Source: Flavobacterium ovatum (GTDB lineage: Bacteria > Bacteroidota > Bacteroidia > Flavobacteriales > Flavobacteriaceae). From it: a stretch of DNA of 64,000 bases. Location: positions 1,612,001 to 1,676,000 of the forward strand of contig NZ_CP160035.1 in NCBI RefSeq assembly GCF_040703125.1, read 5' to 3'. This document shows positions 26,831 through 36,095 of this stretch, piece after piece. Position numbers and translations under genes: made by a program. How positions within the stretch are numbered: the stretch's first letter is position 1; each line of letters starts with the position of its first letter. The notes beneath the pieces were generated by a model, which saw nothing but the letters and a program-made list of their open reading frames with translations, was not told where the DNA came from and ran no database searches.

Positions 26831-28123
26831 ATGAAACAATTAATAAGCAATTTAAAGGGAGATAAAGGGATTTGGTCCTTTGTGGCTTTATTGGCTTTGT
26901 TTTCATTTATGCCTGTTTTTAGCGCCAGTAGTAATTTGGCCTATTTAGGTCATGGTACGGGAAATACGTTAGGTTATTTGTTGAAGCATTTAGGACATGT
27001 AGTGTGTGGGTTTTGGATTATTTATGTTTTTCATAGGGTTCCTTATCAGTATTTTAGATCATTTTCGAGGTTGTTATTGCCTATTATTTGGGTGGTTTTA
27101 GCTATAACTATGATTAAAGGAACTGTAATTGGTGGTGCTAATGCTAGTAGATGGTTGCAAATTCCATTTGTAGGTATTTCTTTCCAGCCTTCAGCTCTGG
27201 CCGCTTTAGTGTTATATGTATATGTAGCTCGTTATTTATCGAAAACTAGAGACGAACCAATTGATTTTATAGATTCCGTTAAAGAACTTTGGGTTCCAGT
27301 ATTTATTACTTTGATATTTATTCTGCCTTCCAATTTTTCAACTGCTGCCTTGATTTTTTCCATGGTGACAATGTTGGTTTTTATTGGGAAATATCCATTA
27401 AAATATTTGATTTATATTATTGGTTTAGGAGTAGTTTCTTTAGCTTTTTTTGTACTCTTAGCTAAAGCTTTTCCAGATTCTAAATTTTTTAGTCGTGTGC
27501 ATACTTGGGAAAGTAGAATAGAAAATTTCACAACTGATAAACCTGATGAAGATGATTATCAAATTGAAAAAGCTAAAATAGCCATTGCGTCGGGAAAAAT
27601 ATATGGATTAGGCCCTGGTAAAAGTATTCAAAAAAACTTTTTGCCACAATCGTCTTCAGATTTTATTTACGCAATTATTGTTGAAGAGTATGGTTTAGTT
27701 GGCGGTTTTGGAGTATTGGTTTTGTATCTCTTATTACTTTTTCGTTTTATCATTGCCTCTCATAAAGCCAATACAACTTTTGGGAAATTAGTAGTTATCG
27801 GTCTTGGTTTTCCAATGATTTTTCAAGCAATGATTAATATGGCGGTCGCAGTTGAATTGTTGCCCGTAACAGGACAAACTTTACCACTGATTAGTAGTGG
27901 AGGTACATCTATTTGGATGACTTGTATTGCCTTGGGAATCATTATTGGTGTTACCAAAAAAGAAGAAGAAATAGCGGAAGAACAAAAAGAAGCTGCCAAA
28001 AGAGAGGAAGCTTTGCAGAAATTAATTGACGGACAGCTATTAGTTGATGAAGAATCAAATAATAGTGATTACTCAATTGAGGATAAAGTTTCTAATCCAA
28101 TGAATGCTGTTTTAAATAAATAA
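26831..28123 (+). CDS. ftsW: Septal peptidoglycan polymerase FtsW
   Basis: SEDS-family glycosyltransferase with about ten membrane helices and 430 residues. The conserved C-terminal signature [17 protein letters not shown] is present, as is the large periplasmic loop with [11 protein letters not shown]. It polymerises lipid II with FtsI. A charged cytoplasmic tail ([16 protein letters not shown] onward) follows the last helix. It sits between murD and murG as in other dcw clusters. Confidence 0.95.
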   Translation: MKQLISNLKGDKGIWSFVALLALFSFMPVFSASSNLAYLGHGTGNTLGYLLKHLGHVVCGFWIIYVFHRVPYQYFRSFSRLLLPIIWVVLAITMIKGTVIGGANASRWLQIPFVGISFQPSALAALVLYVYVARYLSKTRDEPIDFIDSVKELWVPVFITLIFILPSNFSTAALIFSMVTMLVFIGKYPLKYLIYIIGLGVVSLAFFVLLAKAFPDSKFFSRVHTWESRIENFTTDKPDEDDYQIEKAKIAIASGKIYGLGPGKSIQKNFLPQSSSDFIYAIIVEEYGLVGGFGVLVLYLLLLFRFIIASHKANTTFGKLVVIGLGFPMIFQAMINMAVAVELLPVTGQTLPLISSGGTSIWMTCIALGIIIGVTKKEEEIAEEQKEAAKREEALQKLIDGQLLVDEESNNSDYSIEDKVSNPMNAVLNK

Positions 28124-28143
28124 GAATATCAAATTTAATATAT

Positions 28144-29235
28144 ATGCAACCATATAAATTCATTTTAAGCGGAGGGGGAACTGGAGGACACATCTATCCT
28201 GCGATTGCAATTGCTAATGAATTGAAACTGCGTTTTCCTGACGCTAAGTTTCTTTTTGTAGGTGCCCAAGATAAAATGGAAATGCAAAAAGTGCCACAAG
28301 CAGGATATGATATTAAAGGATTATGGATTGCAGGCTTGCAAAGAAAATTGACTTTGCAAAATGCAATGTTCCCTTTTAAATTGGTTGATAGTTTATTTAA
28401 ATCTAAAAAAATAATCAAAGAATTTAAACCAGATGTGGTGATTGGAACTGGTGGTTTTGCCAGTGGACCTTTATTGCAAGTGGCGGCTATGATGGGGATT
28501 ACAACCGTTATACAGGAGCAGAATTCATTTCCAGGGATAACGAATAAGTTGTTAAGTAAGAAAGCAGATGCAATTTGTGTTGCTTATGAAAATTTGGAAC
28601 GTTTTTTTCCAAAAGAAAAAATGATTTTGACAGGCAATCCTGTTCGTAAAGATTTAATTGCAATTGGTGGTAAACGTGAAGAAGCTATTTCATTTTTTCA
28701 ATTAGATGCTAGTAAAAAAACTTTGTTAGTGCTTGGAGGTAGTTTAGGCGCAAGAAGAGTTAACCAGTTAATTGAGAAAGAACTTGAAGCTATTGTGGCT
28801 CAAAATGTTCAAATTATCTGGCAATGTGGGAAATTGTATTTTGATGAGTATAAAAAATATAATTCTAGTCTTGTACAAGTCGTTTCCTTTATTGAACGAA
28901 TGGATTTGGTTTATGCCGCTGCTGATGTTATTATTTCTAGAGCGGGAGCATCTTCAGTATCTGAATTATGTATCGTAGGGAAGCCCGTTATTTTTATTCC
29001 CTCTCCTAATGTGGCAGAGGATCATCAAACTAAAAATGCGAAAGCTATAGTAGATAAAAATGGTGCTTTGTTGCTAAAAGAATACGAATTGGAGACCTTA
29101 TTTAGTGTGGTTTTTGAAACGCTATTAAAAGATAGTGGGAAGCAATCTCAATTAAGCGAGAATATAAAAAAATTAGCAATGCCTGAAGCGACTCAAAAGA
29201 TTGCAGATGTAATTGTGAAATTAATTAATAAATAG
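28144..29235 (+). CDS. murG: UDP-GlcNAc transferase MurG
   Basis: Peripheral inner-membrane glycosyltransferase that turns lipid I into lipid II. It has 363 residues, the N-terminal [12 protein letters not shown] motif, QEQNSFPG near 125, [10 protein letters not shown] near 198 and the donor site [10 protein letters not shown] near 265. It lies 20 bases after ftsW. The 70-base gap to murC contains a short tandem repeat (three AATAGC units near 29231). Confidence 0.96.
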   Translation: MQPYKFILSGGGTGGHIYPAIAIANELKLRFPDAKFLFVGAQDKMEMQKVPQAGYDIKGLWIAGLQRKLTLQNAMFPFKLVDSLFKSKKIIKEFKPDVVIGTGGFASGPLLQVAAMMGITTVIQEQNSFPGITNKLLSKKADAICVAYENLERFFPKEKMILTGNPVRKDLIAIGGKREEAISFFQLDASKKTLLVLGGSLGARRVNQLIEKELEAIVAQNVQIIWQCGKLYFDEYKKYNSSLVQVVSFIERMDLVYAAADVIISRAGASSVSELCIVGKPVIFIPSPNVAEDHQTKNAKAIVDKNGALLLKEYELETLFSVVFETLLKDSGKQSQLSENIKKLAMPEATQKIADVIVKLINK

Positions 29236-29304
29236 CAATAGCAATAGCAAATTGCAAAAATCAATTACAATGTCAATTGAATTTTGAACTTTAAATAGCA
29301 GGAT

Positions 29305-30657
29305 ATGAATTTAAATCAAATACAGAACGTCTTTTTTATCGGAATTGGAGGCATCGGAATGAGCGCTTTAGCTCGCTATTTTAAAAATATAGGAAAAAAT
29401 GTTTCTGGATACGATAAGACACCAACAATATTGACTTCAGAGTTGATTGAAAATGGCATTGATATCCATTTTGAAGATAGAATTGATTTGATTCCTAATA
29501 ATTTTTTTGTGGAAAACACATTGATAATTATTACTCCAGCCGTTCCTAAAGCCCATTCCCAATGGAATTATTTTTTGGAGCGAAAATATCATGTTAGAAA
29601 AAGAGCTGAGGTTTTAGGGATTATAACTAAAGATACTTTTTGTTTTGCTGTAGCAGGAACACATGGAAAAACAACAACTTCTAGTATTTTAGGACATATA
29701 TTGTACGAAAGTGGTGCTGATGTAACGGCTTTTATAGGTGGTATTGTGGAGAATTATAATTCTAATCTTATAGGAAGTGGTAAAACAGTAACGGTGGTTG
29801 AGGCTGATGAATTTGATCGTTCCTTCCTGCATTTGCATCCTAATATAGCGTGTGTTACTTCAATGGATGCAGATCATTTGGATATATACGGAACGAGTGA
29901 TGAGATTGAAAAATCTTTTGTTGAGTTTGCGGATAAGATTGAAGATAAGGGCAATTTAATTGTTACTTGTGAATTGCCTTTAAAAGGTATTACTGTTGCT
30001 GTAAATGAAAAAGCAGTTTACAGTGCGGTAAATGTTCGAATTGAAAGTAGTAGTTACGTATTTGATATTAATACTCCAAAAGGGGTTTTAAAAGATTTTC
30101 GTTTTGGTTTACCAGGAAGACATAATTTAATGAATGCTTTAATGGCTGTTGCTATGGCGGATATATACGGCACCCCAACCGACGCAATTGCAATGGCCTT
30201 AGCATCATTTAAAGGAATTAGAAGACGATTTTCTTACCAAATAAAAACTGAAAACTTAATTTATATAGATGATTATGCACATCATCCTACGGAGATTAAT
30301 GCGGTTCACCAAGCCGTAACAGAGTTGTACCCTGGTAAGAAAGTGTTGGCTATTTTTCAACCTCATTTGTTTAGTAGAACGAATGATTTTGCTGATGATT
30401 TTGCGAAAAGTTTGTCAGCTTTTGATGAAACTATTTTGATGGATATTTACCCTGCTAGAGAATTGCCAATGGAAGGAGTGACTTCTGCTTGGTTGATGGG
30501 TAAAATGGATTCAAAAAATAAGAAATTAGTTTCAAAGGAGGATTTGATAGCGGCTATTTTGGAAAGTGACGCCCCTATTATTGTAACGATTGGGGCAGGT
30601 GATATTGGAGAATTAGTTGGAACCATTAAAAAAGGACTAAATGAAAAAAATTGTTAA
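29305..30657 (+). CDS. murC: UDP-MurNAc:L-alanine ligase MurC
   Basis: First Mur ligase of stem peptide synthesis, 450 residues. It has the N-terminal GIGGIGMSALA nucleotide-binding motif, the ATP loop AGTHGKTTTSS near 117, DADHLDIY near 192 and the C-terminal FQPHLFSRT motif. The 3' end overlaps ftsQ by 17 bases. No murF or ddl follows in this cluster, so those must be elsewhere in the genome. Confidence 0.96.
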   Translation: MNLNQIQNVFFIGIGGIGMSALARYFKNIGKNVSGYDKTPTILTSELIENGIDIHFEDRIDLIPNNFFVENTLIIITPAVPKAHSQWNYFLERKYHVRKRAEVLGIITKDTFCFAVAGTHGKTTTSSILGHILYESGADVTAFIGGIVENYNSNLIGSGKTVTVVEADEFDRSFLHLHPNIACVTSMDADHLDIYGTSDEIEKSFVEFADKIEDKGNLIVTCELPLKGITVAVNEKAVYSAVNVRIESSSYVFDINTPKGVLKDFRFGLPGRHNLMNALMAVAMADIYGTPTDAIAMALASFKGIRRRFSYQIKTENLIYIDDYAHHPTEINAVHQAVTELYPGKKVLAIFQPHLFSRTNDFADDFAKSLSAFDETILMDIYPARELPMEGVTSAWLMGKMDSKNKKLVSKEDLIAAILESDAPIIVTIGAGDIGELVGTIKKGLNEKNC

Positions 30658-31366
30658 TTGGGCAAATATTAGGTTAGTTCTCATATTAGTGATCGTAATT
30701 TCGCTTTTTTCGTTTACGTCTAATCGAAATAAAAGTAGAAAATTAAAGAAATCGGTAGTTGTTTTCGTAGGAGATAACCCTCTTTTTGTTAAAAGAGAAA
30801 CGGTTAATAAATTGTTAATAGAAAATAAGACTAATGCTTCAAGCATTGAAAAAGATAAATTAGATTTGAATAAGCTAGAATACATACTAGATTCAAACGA
30901 AATGATTGAGAAATCAGATGTGTTTGTGAGTATAGACGGTGTTCTAAAAGCAGTAGTGAAACAAAAGACTCCAATTGCAAGGGTTTTCGAGGGGAATAGT
31001 TCTTTCTATATTGGTTATGAGGGAAGTAAAATGCCTTTGTCTGGTAATTTTACAGCTAGAGTTCCACTTGTTTCTGGTCGTTTTAATGAAGGAAATAAGG
31101 AGAAATTAACCGATTTACTTCGCTTTATTTATGACGATGATTTTTTGAAAAAAAATATCATTTCAATACAAATAATGCCGAACGGAAGCTTAAAAATGCT
31201 CAATAGAGATTTTAATTATCAAATAGATTTTGGTAGTATCATAAAAGTTGAAGATAAATTCAGGAATTATAAGGCTTTTTATCAGAAAGCTATTTTAGAT
31301 AGTTCTTTGTATAATTATAAGCGAATAGACCTTCGATTTACACAACAAGTAGTTTGCACTAAATAA
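30641..31366 (+). CDS. ftsQ: Cell division protein FtsQ
   Basis: Bitopic division protein of 241 residues with an N-terminal helix (RLVLILVIVISLFSF) and a periplasmic POTRA plus FtsQ domain. The name rests on size, topology, the weak FtsQ-like core (LKAVVKQKTPIARVF, PLVSGRF) and its place between murC and ftsA. It overlaps murC by 17 bases and ends seven bases before ftsA. Confidence 0.9.
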   Translation: MKKIVNWANIRLVLILVIVISLFSFTSNRNKSRKLKKSVVVFVGDNPLFVKRETVNKLLIENKTNASSIEKDKLDLNKLEYILDSNEMIEKSDVFVSIDGVLKAVVKQKTPIARVFEGNSSFYIGYEGSKMPLSGNFTARVPLVSGRFNEGNKEKLTDLLRFIYDDDFLKKNIISIQIMPNGSLKMLNRDFNYQIDFGSIIKVEDKFRNYKAFYQKAILDSSLYNYKRIDLRFTQQVVCTK

Positions 31367-31373
31367 TAGATTA

Positions 31374-32759
31374 ATGGAAAAAGAGAACATTGCAGTAGGT
31401 CTAGATATTGGGACGACCAAGATTGTTGCCATGATAGGGAAAAAGAACGAGTATGGGAAACTCGAGATTTTAGGAGTAGGGAAATCTAAAAGTTTAGGTG
31501 TAGCACGTGGTGTTGTGAATAACATTACACAAACAATTCAATCTATTCAACAAGCGGTACAAGATGCTGAAAATAATTCAGGGTACAAAATTAAAGATGT
31601 TGTTGTAGGGATTGCAGGACAACACATTCGTAGTATTCAACATACGGATTATATCAGTAGAAATAATCCAGAAGAAGTAATTGGTGGTGCTGACATTCAA
31701 ATGTTGATTGATCAAGTGAATAAATTGGCCATGTTGCCAGGAGAAGAAATTATTCATGTATTGCCACAAGAATTTAAAATTGATGGGCAATCTGAAATTA
31801 AAGAACCAATAGGAATGTATGGCGGAAGACTAGAATCTAGTTTTCATGTCGTAGTAGGTCAAGCATCGTCTATACGTAATGTAGGGCGTTGTATTCAAAG
31901 TTCAGGTATCGAATTGTCAGGATTGACATTAGAGCCTTTAGCGTCCTCAGATGCCGTATTGAGCCAAGAAGAAAAAGAAGCAGGTGTAGCTTTAATTGAT
32001 ATTGGTGGTGGAACAACAGATTTAGCTATTTTCAAAGACGGAATCATTCGTCATACGGCGGTTATCCCGTTTGGTGGAAATGTGATTTCTGATGATATCA
32101 AAGAAGGTTGTTCGATCATCGAAAAACAAGCAGAATTATTAAAAGTGAAATTTGGATCCGCTTGGCCAGGAGAGAACAAAGACAATGAAATAGTTTCTAT
32201 TCCTGGATTGAGAGGAAGAGAACCTAAAGAAATTTCATTAAAGAATTTGTCTAAGATTATTCATGCTAGAGTAGTGGAAATTGTTGAACAAGTTTTTACA
32301 GAAATTAAAGCGTACGGTCATGAAGATCCTCGTAAAAAATTAATTGCGGGAATTGTACTTACTGGTGGAGGAGCACAACTCAAACACATCAAGCAGTTGG
32401 TAGAATACATCACTGGAATGGATACCAGAATTGGATATCCTAACGAGCATTTAGCAGGTGATTCAGACGAAGAATTTTCAAGTCCATTGTATGCTACGGC
32501 AGTTGGGTTGGTAATGAATAGTATTGAAAATAAAACGCAAAGCGCCGTTCGTATTGAAGAATTAGTAGCTCCTAAAGCGCCTTTTTATCGTGAACCAGCC
32601 TCAGTAGCTGATGATAATTATGAAAGAGTAGAAAGCGAAGCTGAAGAGCGAGCAAATACTAAAGCAAAGAAAGATGAGTCCACAGGTGATAAGATCAAAA
32701 GAACATTCTTTGATCGTTATGTCGATAAGATTAAGGACTTTTTAGACAATGCAGAATAG
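31374..32759 (+). CDS. ftsA: Cell division protein FtsA
   Basis: Actin-like protein that anchors FtsZ to the membrane, 461 residues. It has phosphate-1 motif GLDIGTTKIVA at the N terminus, phosphate-2 DIGGGTTDLAIF near 205 and the adenosine motif VLTGGGAQLKHI near 322. After about residue 400 comes a charged linker and a C-terminal amphipathic stretch (FFDRYVDKIKDFL), the expected membrane-targeting helix. ftsZ follows after about 57 bases. Confidence 0.95.
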   Translation: MEKENIAVGLDIGTTKIVAMIGKKNEYGKLEILGVGKSKSLGVARGVVNNITQTIQSIQQAVQDAENNSGYKIKDVVVGIAGQHIRSIQHTDYISRNNPEEVIGGADIQMLIDQVNKLAMLPGEEIIHVLPQEFKIDGQSEIKEPIGMYGGRLESSFHVVVGQASSIRNVGRCIQSSGIELSGLTLEPLASSDAVLSQEEKEAGVALIDIGGGTTDLAIFKDGIIRHTAVIPFGGNVISDDIKEGCSIIEKQAELLKVKFGSAWPGENKDNEIVSIPGLRGREPKEISLKNLSKIIHARVVEIVEQVFTEIKAYGHEDPRKKLIAGIVLTGGGAQLKHIKQLVEYITGMDTRIGYPNEHLAGDSDEEFSSPLYATAVGLVMNSIENKTQSAVRIEELVAPKAPFYREPASVADDNYERVESEAEERANTKAKKDESTGDKIKRTFFDRYVDKIKDFLDNAE

Positions 32760-32816
32760 GGTTTTTACCCAAAAAAAAGAATAAGTAATAGTTAATAATA
32801 TCAAAAACCAAATAAA

Positions 32817-34760
32817 ATGGAGAGCAACTCAGAATTTGGAAGTATTTCATTTGATTTACCTAAAAATCAATCAAATGTTATAAAAGTTATAGGTGTAGGT
32901 GGAGGTGGTAGTAATGCCATTAATCATATGTTTAAACAAGGAATCAAAGGAGTTGATTTCATAGTTTGTAATACTGATTCACAGGCATTAGAGAATAGTT
33001 CTGTTCCTAACAAGATTCAGTTAGGAGTGAATTTAACTGAAGGCCTAGGTGCAGGAGCTAATCCTGATGTAGGTCAACAATCAGCTATTGAAAGTATTGC
33101 TGACATTGAGAAAATGTTAGACCGTAATACCAAGATGGTTTTCATTACCGCAGGTATGGGTGGTGGTACTGGTACAGGTGCTGCTCCAGTTATTGCTCAA
33201 TTAGCTAAAGAAAGAGAAATCTTAACGGTTGGAATTGTAACACTTCCTTTTACTTTTGAAGGAAAAGTGCGTCATCAACAAGCCTTATTAGGAATAGAAA
33301 AATTACGCAAACAAGTCGACTCTTTAATTGTTATCAATAATAACAAATTAAGAGAAGTATATGGTAACCTTGGTTTCAAAGCTGGATTCTCTAAAGCTGA
33401 CGAAGTTTTAGCTACGGCTTCAAGAGGAATTGCAGAAGTAATTACACATCACTATACTCAAAATATTGATTTACGTGATGCTAAAACGGTATTGTCAAAC
33501 AGTGGAACAGCTATAATGGGTTCTGCTATTGCTGAAGGCGAAAATAGAGCGAAAGAAGCGATTGTTTCTGCTTTGGATTCTCCACTATTAAATGATAATA
33601 AAATTACAGGTGCCAAAAACGTATTGTTGCTCATCGTTTCTGGCACAAATGAAATCACTTTAGATGAGATTGGTGAAATTAATGACCATATTCAAACAGA
33701 AGCCGGTTTCAATGCAAATATTATTATGGGAGTTGGTGAAGATGATACCCTTGGTGATGCTATAGCAGTTACTATTATCGCAACTGGATTTGATATTGAA
33801 CAACAAAACGGAATTGTAAATACAGAGCCAAAAAAGATTATCCACACACTTGAAGACGAACAAAAAAGTGTGCATAACTTATCTCAAAATACCGTTACCG
33901 CTTTTGATTTAAATGCAGAAGTTCCTGCGACTAATAATATAGAAAATAAAAGAGTTATTTTTGATTTAAATGAAGACGAAGTGACTCCTGTTCCTGTAGC
34001 TACCTCGGTGGCTGAGAATAATGATTTAGTAGTGATGTCAGAATTCATTAAGAATTTAGATGTTACTTTCGAAATCCTTTCGCCTATCAAGGACATCGAT
34101 TATACTTTTACAACTCCAAAAGTTGAAGAAGTGAAAACGTTTCAAGAGACTAAAGCTATAGAAAAACAAGAACAAACTTGTTTTACTTTTGATTTGCCAT
34201 TAGAAAAAAAACCTGAACCAGTAGCTAAAGTTGAAGAAGATAAAGTTTTTGAACTTACTAATGAAACTCGTGAGATTAAAGTAAACCAACCAGTTCAATT
34301 TGTTCCCGTAACTGAATTATCAGACAATGGAATCATCAAATATTCTCTAGAAGAGTATATGGAGGCTGAAAACGAATTGACGTCTTCTAAACCAGTGGCA
34401 AAAGTTGTTGAGGAAGTAATTCCAGCTGAGTTGAATATTACCATGAAACAAGTGGATTTGTCTAAAAAAGAAGAGCCAAAATTTGAAGATATTTCTCCAA
34501 TGGAAATGACTATTGAAGAAACATTAAGAATGAGAGCTGATGCAAGAAGAAAAAAATTAAAAGAATTCAACTACAAGTTCCATAACAATGTTTCTAAGGT
34601 AGAAGAATACGAAAAAGAACCAGCTTACAAAAGACTAGGGATCGATATTTCAAATCAACCTACTAATAACGCTAATTCAAGAACGTCAGTAGGAACGGAT
34701 AGCAATAATGATATGCAATTGCGTTCTAATAATTCTTATTTGCATGATAACGTAGATTAA
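32817..34760 (+). CDS. ftsZ: Cell division protein FtsZ, long C-terminal region
   Basis: Tubulin-like GTPase forming the Z ring. The core (about 1-330) has NTDSQAL, the GTP signature GGGTGTGAAP and the T7 loop region. At 647 residues it is much longer than the 380-400 of most FtsZ. Residues about 335-560 are a long acidic, proline- and valine-rich linker, and the tail (560-647) contains a conserved-looking block (ARRKKLKEFNYKFHNN, PAYKRLGIDI). It is the last gene of the dcw operon, followed by a terminator. Confidence 0.96.
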   Translation: MESNSEFGSISFDLPKNQSNVIKVIGVGGGGSNAINHMFKQGIKGVDFIVCNTDSQALENSSVPNKIQLGVNLTEGLGAGANPDVGQQSAIESIADIEKMLDRNTKMVFITAGMGGGTGTGAAPVIAQLAKEREILTVGIVTLPFTFEGKVRHQQALLGIEKLRKQVDSLIVINNNKLREVYGNLGFKAGFSKADEVLATASRGIAEVITHHYTQNIDLRDAKTVLSNSGTAIMGSAIAEGENRAKEAIVSALDSPLLNDNKITGAKNVLLLIVSGTNEITLDEIGEINDHIQTEAGFNANIIMGVGEDDTLGDAIAVTIIATGFDIEQQNGIVNTEPKKIIHTLEDEQKSVHNLSQNTVTAFDLNAEVPATNNIENKRVIFDLNEDEVTPVPVATSVAENNDLVVMSEFIKNLDVTFEILSPIKDIDYTFTTPKVEEVKTFQETKAIEKQEQTCFTFDLPLEKKPEPVAKVEEDKVFELTNETREIKVNQPVQFVPVTELSDNGIIKYSLEEYMEAENELTSSKPVAKVVEEVIPAELNITMKQVDLSKKEEPKFEDISPMEMTIEETLRMRADARRKKLKEFNYKFHNNVSKVEEYEKEPAYKRLGIDISNQPTNNANSRTSVGTDSNNDMQLRSNNSYLHDNVD

Positions 34761-34782
34761 TTTACTACAATAGATAAAAGCT

Positions 34783-34820
34783 AACCCGAAAATTCAATTT
34801 AATTTTCGGGTTATTTTTTT
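34783..34820 (+). terminator. Terminator of the dcw operon
   Basis: AACCCGAAAATT pairs perfectly with AATTTTCGGGTT across a six-base loop and is followed by a run of eight T. It lies 23 bases after the ftsZ stop. Confidence 0.93.
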
Positions 34821-34856
34821 TATCTTCGCACCACTATTTTTATAGAATATTTTTTT

Positions 34857-35001
34857 GGGCCTATTTCCAGCTGTCCGTTTCAAGATTTTATCGTAAAATG
34901 GTTTTTTCTTAGTCTTTAAAAGAGCTTCCTTCGGTCGCTTTTTAAACCCTAGAAAAAAAACCATTTTCTCTCAAAATGCTTTTTACTACCATCTGGGGCA
35001 G
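34857..35001. repeat. Intergenic hairpin repeat, family copy 2
   Basis: The left flank GGGCCTATTTCCAGCTGTCC and the right flank TACCATCTGGGG enclose a long stem. AAAATGGTTTTTTCT at 34895-34909 pairs with AGAAAAAAAACCATTTT at 34951-34967, and an inner stem TTTAAAAGAGC/GCTTTTTAAA closes the loop. It has the same plan as the elements at 15832-15900 and 49429-49524. Non-coding. Confidence 0.7.
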
Positions 35002-35060
35002 TCACGAGATTTGTTATAAAATAGCATAACATTTACATCAATTTAAAACCATCAATAGAT

Positions 35061-35510
35061 ATGAGTTTAGCAGTAAACATCATGGACGATATCAAAACAG
35101 CTATGAGAGCTAAAGATACCGTTGCATTAGAAGCATTAAGAGCGATCAAGTCAGAGTTATTATTAGCTCAAACAGCTACAGGTACCAAAGAAGAAATTTC
35201 AGAAGACGACGAAGTTAAATTGCTTCAACGTTTGGTAAAAACAAGAAAAGAAAGCGCTAGAATCTACACAGAACAAAATCGTCCAGACTTAGCAGAACCA
35301 GAATTAGCTCAAGTTGCGGTAATCGAAAAATTCTTACCAGCACAATTAAGCGAAGACGAAATAGAAGTGATCATAGCAAAAATCATAGCAGACTCTGGAG
35401 CATCAGGAATCGCTTCCATGGGAAAAGTAATGGGATTAGCATCTGCTCAACTAGGAGGAACTGCTGAAGGAAAAACCATTTCTGCTATCGTGAAGAAATT
35501 ATTGGTATAA
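35061..35510 (+). CDS. GatB/YqeY domain protein
   Basis: Protein of 149 residues matching the YqeY family, which shares the C-terminal helical domain of the amidotransferase subunit GatB. Motifs include AMRAKDTVALEALRAIKSE at the N terminus, YTEQNRPDLAEPE and the C-terminal ASMGKVMG / GKTISAIVKKLL. The function of stand-alone YqeY is not established, though a role with charged tRNA has been proposed. The neighbouring tRNA-Arg gene is probably coincidental. Confidence 0.92.
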   Translation: MSLAVNIMDDIKTAMRAKDTVALEALRAIKSELLLAQTATGTKEEISEDDEVKLLQRLVKTRKESARIYTEQNRPDLAEPELAQVAVIEKFLPAQLSEDEIEVIIAKIIADSGASGIASMGKVMGLASAQLGGTAEGKTISAIVKKLLV

Positions 35511-35576
35511 AAATATAGATTACTGAATTTGGATTATAGGTTCAATGATTTTAAATCCAAAATCAGTAATCATTTT

Positions 35577-35650
35577 GGCTGCGTAGTTCAACTGGATAGA
35601 ATATCAGATTTCGACTCTGAGGGTTGTGGGTTCGAACCCCGCCGCGGTCA
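35577..35650 (+). tRNA. tRNA-Arg (anticodon TCG)
   Basis: A 74-base cloverleaf. Acceptor GGCTGCG pairs with CGCGGTC (two G-T pairs). The D arm is GTTC/GAAT, the anticodon arm TCAGA/TCTGA has loop TTTCGAC (anticodon TCG), and the T arm GTGGG/CCCGC has the TTCGAAC loop. The discriminator is A. CCA is not encoded. A strong terminator follows within 12 bases. Confidence 0.93.
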
Positions 35651-35660
35651 CTAAAAAAAA

Positions 35661-35708
35661 AACATGAAATAGAATAAAATTAAATTATTCTATTTCATGT
35701 TTTTTTTG
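35661..35708 (+). terminator. Terminator of the tRNA-Arg gene
   Basis: AACATGAAATAGAATAA and TTATTCTATTTCATGTT are fully complementary (17 base pairs) and are followed by a T run. Confidence 0.92.
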
Positions 35709-36047
35709 TTAATGCAGCACCTTTATGGTAGCGGGACAAGGGCGAAGTGAACTAACGAAGTAATACCAATAATGATTATAAAATAGTTCCGTGTACAGTC
35801 GAGAACCGCTATTACACCACGAATGAGCTACCTATGACGTTTTGTTTTAAATACCTAAATTACAGACACCTAAAAAACACACCCCTAGCCCCCTCTCAAG
35901 AGGGGAATTAGAAGTGCTAACATTCAAATAACGTCATTTTATATTGCTTTTTTTAGAATAAAAATTACTCCTCGATTTGACAAAAATTAGATTGGACTAT
36001 TAGATTGTACAGGTTTTGGTATAATTAGCTCCTAAAAAAATACAATC
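35709..36047. other. Non-coding region with inverted 8-mers
   Basis: No gene is visible. ATGACGTT at 35834-35841 and AACGTCAT at 35930-35937 are inverted copies flanking about 90 bases that include a small GC-rich hairpin (CCCTCTCAAGAGGG). The remainder is unremarkable. Confidence 0.45.
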
Positions 36048-36080
36048 AAAAAAGGCTGACCTTGACAGTCAGCCTTTTAT
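36048..36080 (-). terminator. Terminator of the BNR-repeat protein gene
   Basis: AAAAAAGGCTGAC and GTCAGCCTTTT flank a short loop. On the reverse strand the stem is followed by a T run. It lies just after the end of the leftward gene at 36096. Confidence 0.85.
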
Positions 36081-36095
36081 TTTTAAATAGTAGAA

